From NCBI GenBank assembly GCA_900549845.1, contig URPT01000096.1, positions 1-6,324 of the forward strand: 6,324 bases of DNA, written 5' to 3'. This stretch comes from an uncultured Veillonella sp. Its GTDB lineage: Bacteria > Bacillota > Negativicutes > Veillonellales > Veillonellaceae. Below the pieces are notes generated by a model. The model was not told where the DNA came from. It did not search any database and was given only the letters and a program-made list of their open reading frames with translations. Both the position numbers and the translations under genes were made by a program. Shown in pieces: positions 5,785-6,324 of the stretch. Position 1 is the first letter of the stretch. Every line of letters starts with the position of its first letter.

Positions 5785-6105
5785 ATGGCAGCAGATATCG
5801 TTTTAGACTTTTATGAAACTATCAACTTTGAACTTATCGATATCGATGGGTATGACACATTATTTACAGAGCTCTTGGAAGATGGCACCTATGCAACTGT
5901 GTCCGATGATGACGGTCATTTGCCAGAGGATTTAGAAACGCCAATCGTATTCAATGTATACGACGATAATGACTCCTTCCAATGGAGTGTGACCCTCGAT
6001 GATTCTTACCAACTAAAAGACTTGTTGGACAGTGCTGAAAGCACAGATGCATTCTTGGAAACACTTCAAAACATTCGACAAGAACATATTGAACAATACC
6101 AATAA
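5785..6105 (+). CDS. Conserved-looking acidic hypothetical protein, 106 aa
   Basis: I do not recognise this protein. It is soluble, with no signal peptide or membrane segment. It is extremely acidic: 28 Asp/Glu against one Lys and one Arg in 106 residues, so its isoelectric point must be very low. There is no cysteine. The first ~75 residues look beta-rich, with alternating hydrophobic and acidic stretches (FELIDIDGYDTLF, IVFNVYDDNDSFQWSVTLDD). The last ~30 look helical. Good signals support a real gene: promoter TTGACA-17-TAGAAT, Shine-Dalgarno GAGGAGGT 4 nt before the ATG, and a perfect terminator just after the stop. It is monocistronic and divergent from uup. The charge could suit a nucleic-acid mimic or a partner of a basic surface, and the loose resemblance to small acidic DUF1292-like proteins is not strong enough to assign. 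Function is unknown. Confidence 0.85.
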   Translation: MAADIVLDFYETINFELIDIDGYDTLFTELLEDGTYATVSDDDGHLPEDLETPIVFNVYDDNDSFQWSVTLDDSYQLKDLLDSAESTDAFLETLQNIRQEHIEQYQ

Positions 6106-6108
6106 AAC

Positions 6109-6141
6109 AAAAGCGATGACCTTAAATAGGTCATCGCTTTT
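6109..6141. terminator. Bidirectional terminator between convergent genes
   Basis: A perfect 14-bp stem pairs 6109-6122 (AAAAGCGATGACCT) with 6128-6141, around the loop TAAAT. It lies 3 nt past the stop of the acidic gene. It ends in TTTT with further T-rich sequence in the plus direction, and in TTTTGTTTTATT in the minus direction. It therefore serves both the acidic gene and the convergent gene that stops at 6159. Confidence 0.9.
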
Positions 6142-6158
6142 ATAATTTTATAAAACTA

Positions 6159-6324
6159 TTAACTGATAGATTGCTCTGCTTTCACTAATTCTACCGGCGT
6201 CTCAGCATCTAATATAGCTATAAGACTATTTACGATATTAGCCGCACCATCTACATGCCATTCACGAGCGCGCTCAGACATTTGTTGAAGTCTCGGAGAG
6301 TTAATAAGAAGTGCGGTCACAACG
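6159..6324 (-). CDS. C-terminal end of a gene cut by the window edge
   Basis: The minus strand is open from the window edge to TAA at 6161-6159, giving 54 codons that begin VVTALLINSPRLQQMSERAR. The shared terminator follows 18 nt after the stop, which supports a real gene end. The pattern LLxxxxRLxxMSxxAREWxxDGAANIVxxLxxIL resembles the final helices of GT-B fold enzymes (MurG-like glycosyltransferases or sugar epimerases), followed by a short polar tail. This is similarity of pattern only; the catalytic parts lie outside the window. The start is not in the window. Confidence 0.6.
   Translation of the reverse strand, partial: VVTALLINSPRLQQMSERAREWHVDGAANIVNSLIAILDAETPVELVKAEQSIS

Overview
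The window looks like core chromosome of an AT-rich, anaerobic, low-GC Firmicute. By gene flavour I read it as Negativicutes, most probably Veillonella. That genus name is recognition, not proof. It fits purine-rich Firmicute-type Shine-Dalgarno sites (AGGAGG, GGGAGGA), sigma70/sigmaA-like promoters, and a stand-alone ferredoxin-linked [FeFe] hydrogenase of the kind a lactate/pyruvate fermenter uses to release H2.

Layout, left to right. Positions 1-60 hold an 8-bp inverted repeat and perhaps the last codons of a plus-strand gene. A perfect 12-bp hairpin (61-88) then ends the phosphate-uptake operon, which is read leftward: a PhoU-like DUF47 accessory protein (1099-1728) followed by a PiT-family permease (108-1106). 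The two overlap by 8 bp (ATGCTTGA), and the operon has an extended -10 promoter at 1776-1784. The 335-bp gap 1729-2063 holds that promoter, a short tandem repeat, the hydrogenase terminator (1924-1966) and a 9-bp inverted repeat just after the hydrogenase stop. The [FeFe] hydrogenase (2064-3533, leftward) has a near-consensus promoter, with a possible Rex (NADH/NAD+ sensor) operator lying over its -35 box. Next is a Uup-type ABC-F translation/DNA-maintenance ATPase (3666-5672, leftward).

A 112-bp divergent intergenic region separates uup from a very acidic 106-aa orphan protein (5785-6105, rightward). The two back-to-back promoters have -35 boxes that touch. A perfect 14-bp hairpin (6109-6141) is shared with a convergent leftward gene, of which only the last 54 codons are in the window (6159-6324).

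The genes fall into four independent units: Pi uptake, H2 metabolism, the ABC-F/acidic-protein divergon, and the edge gene. I see no mobile element, CRISPR array, tRNA or rRNA, and no sign of a multi-gene novel system. The points most worth a second look are the variant H-cluster motif and cysteine-bearing tail of the hydrogenase, its candidate redox operator, and the acidic orphan protein.
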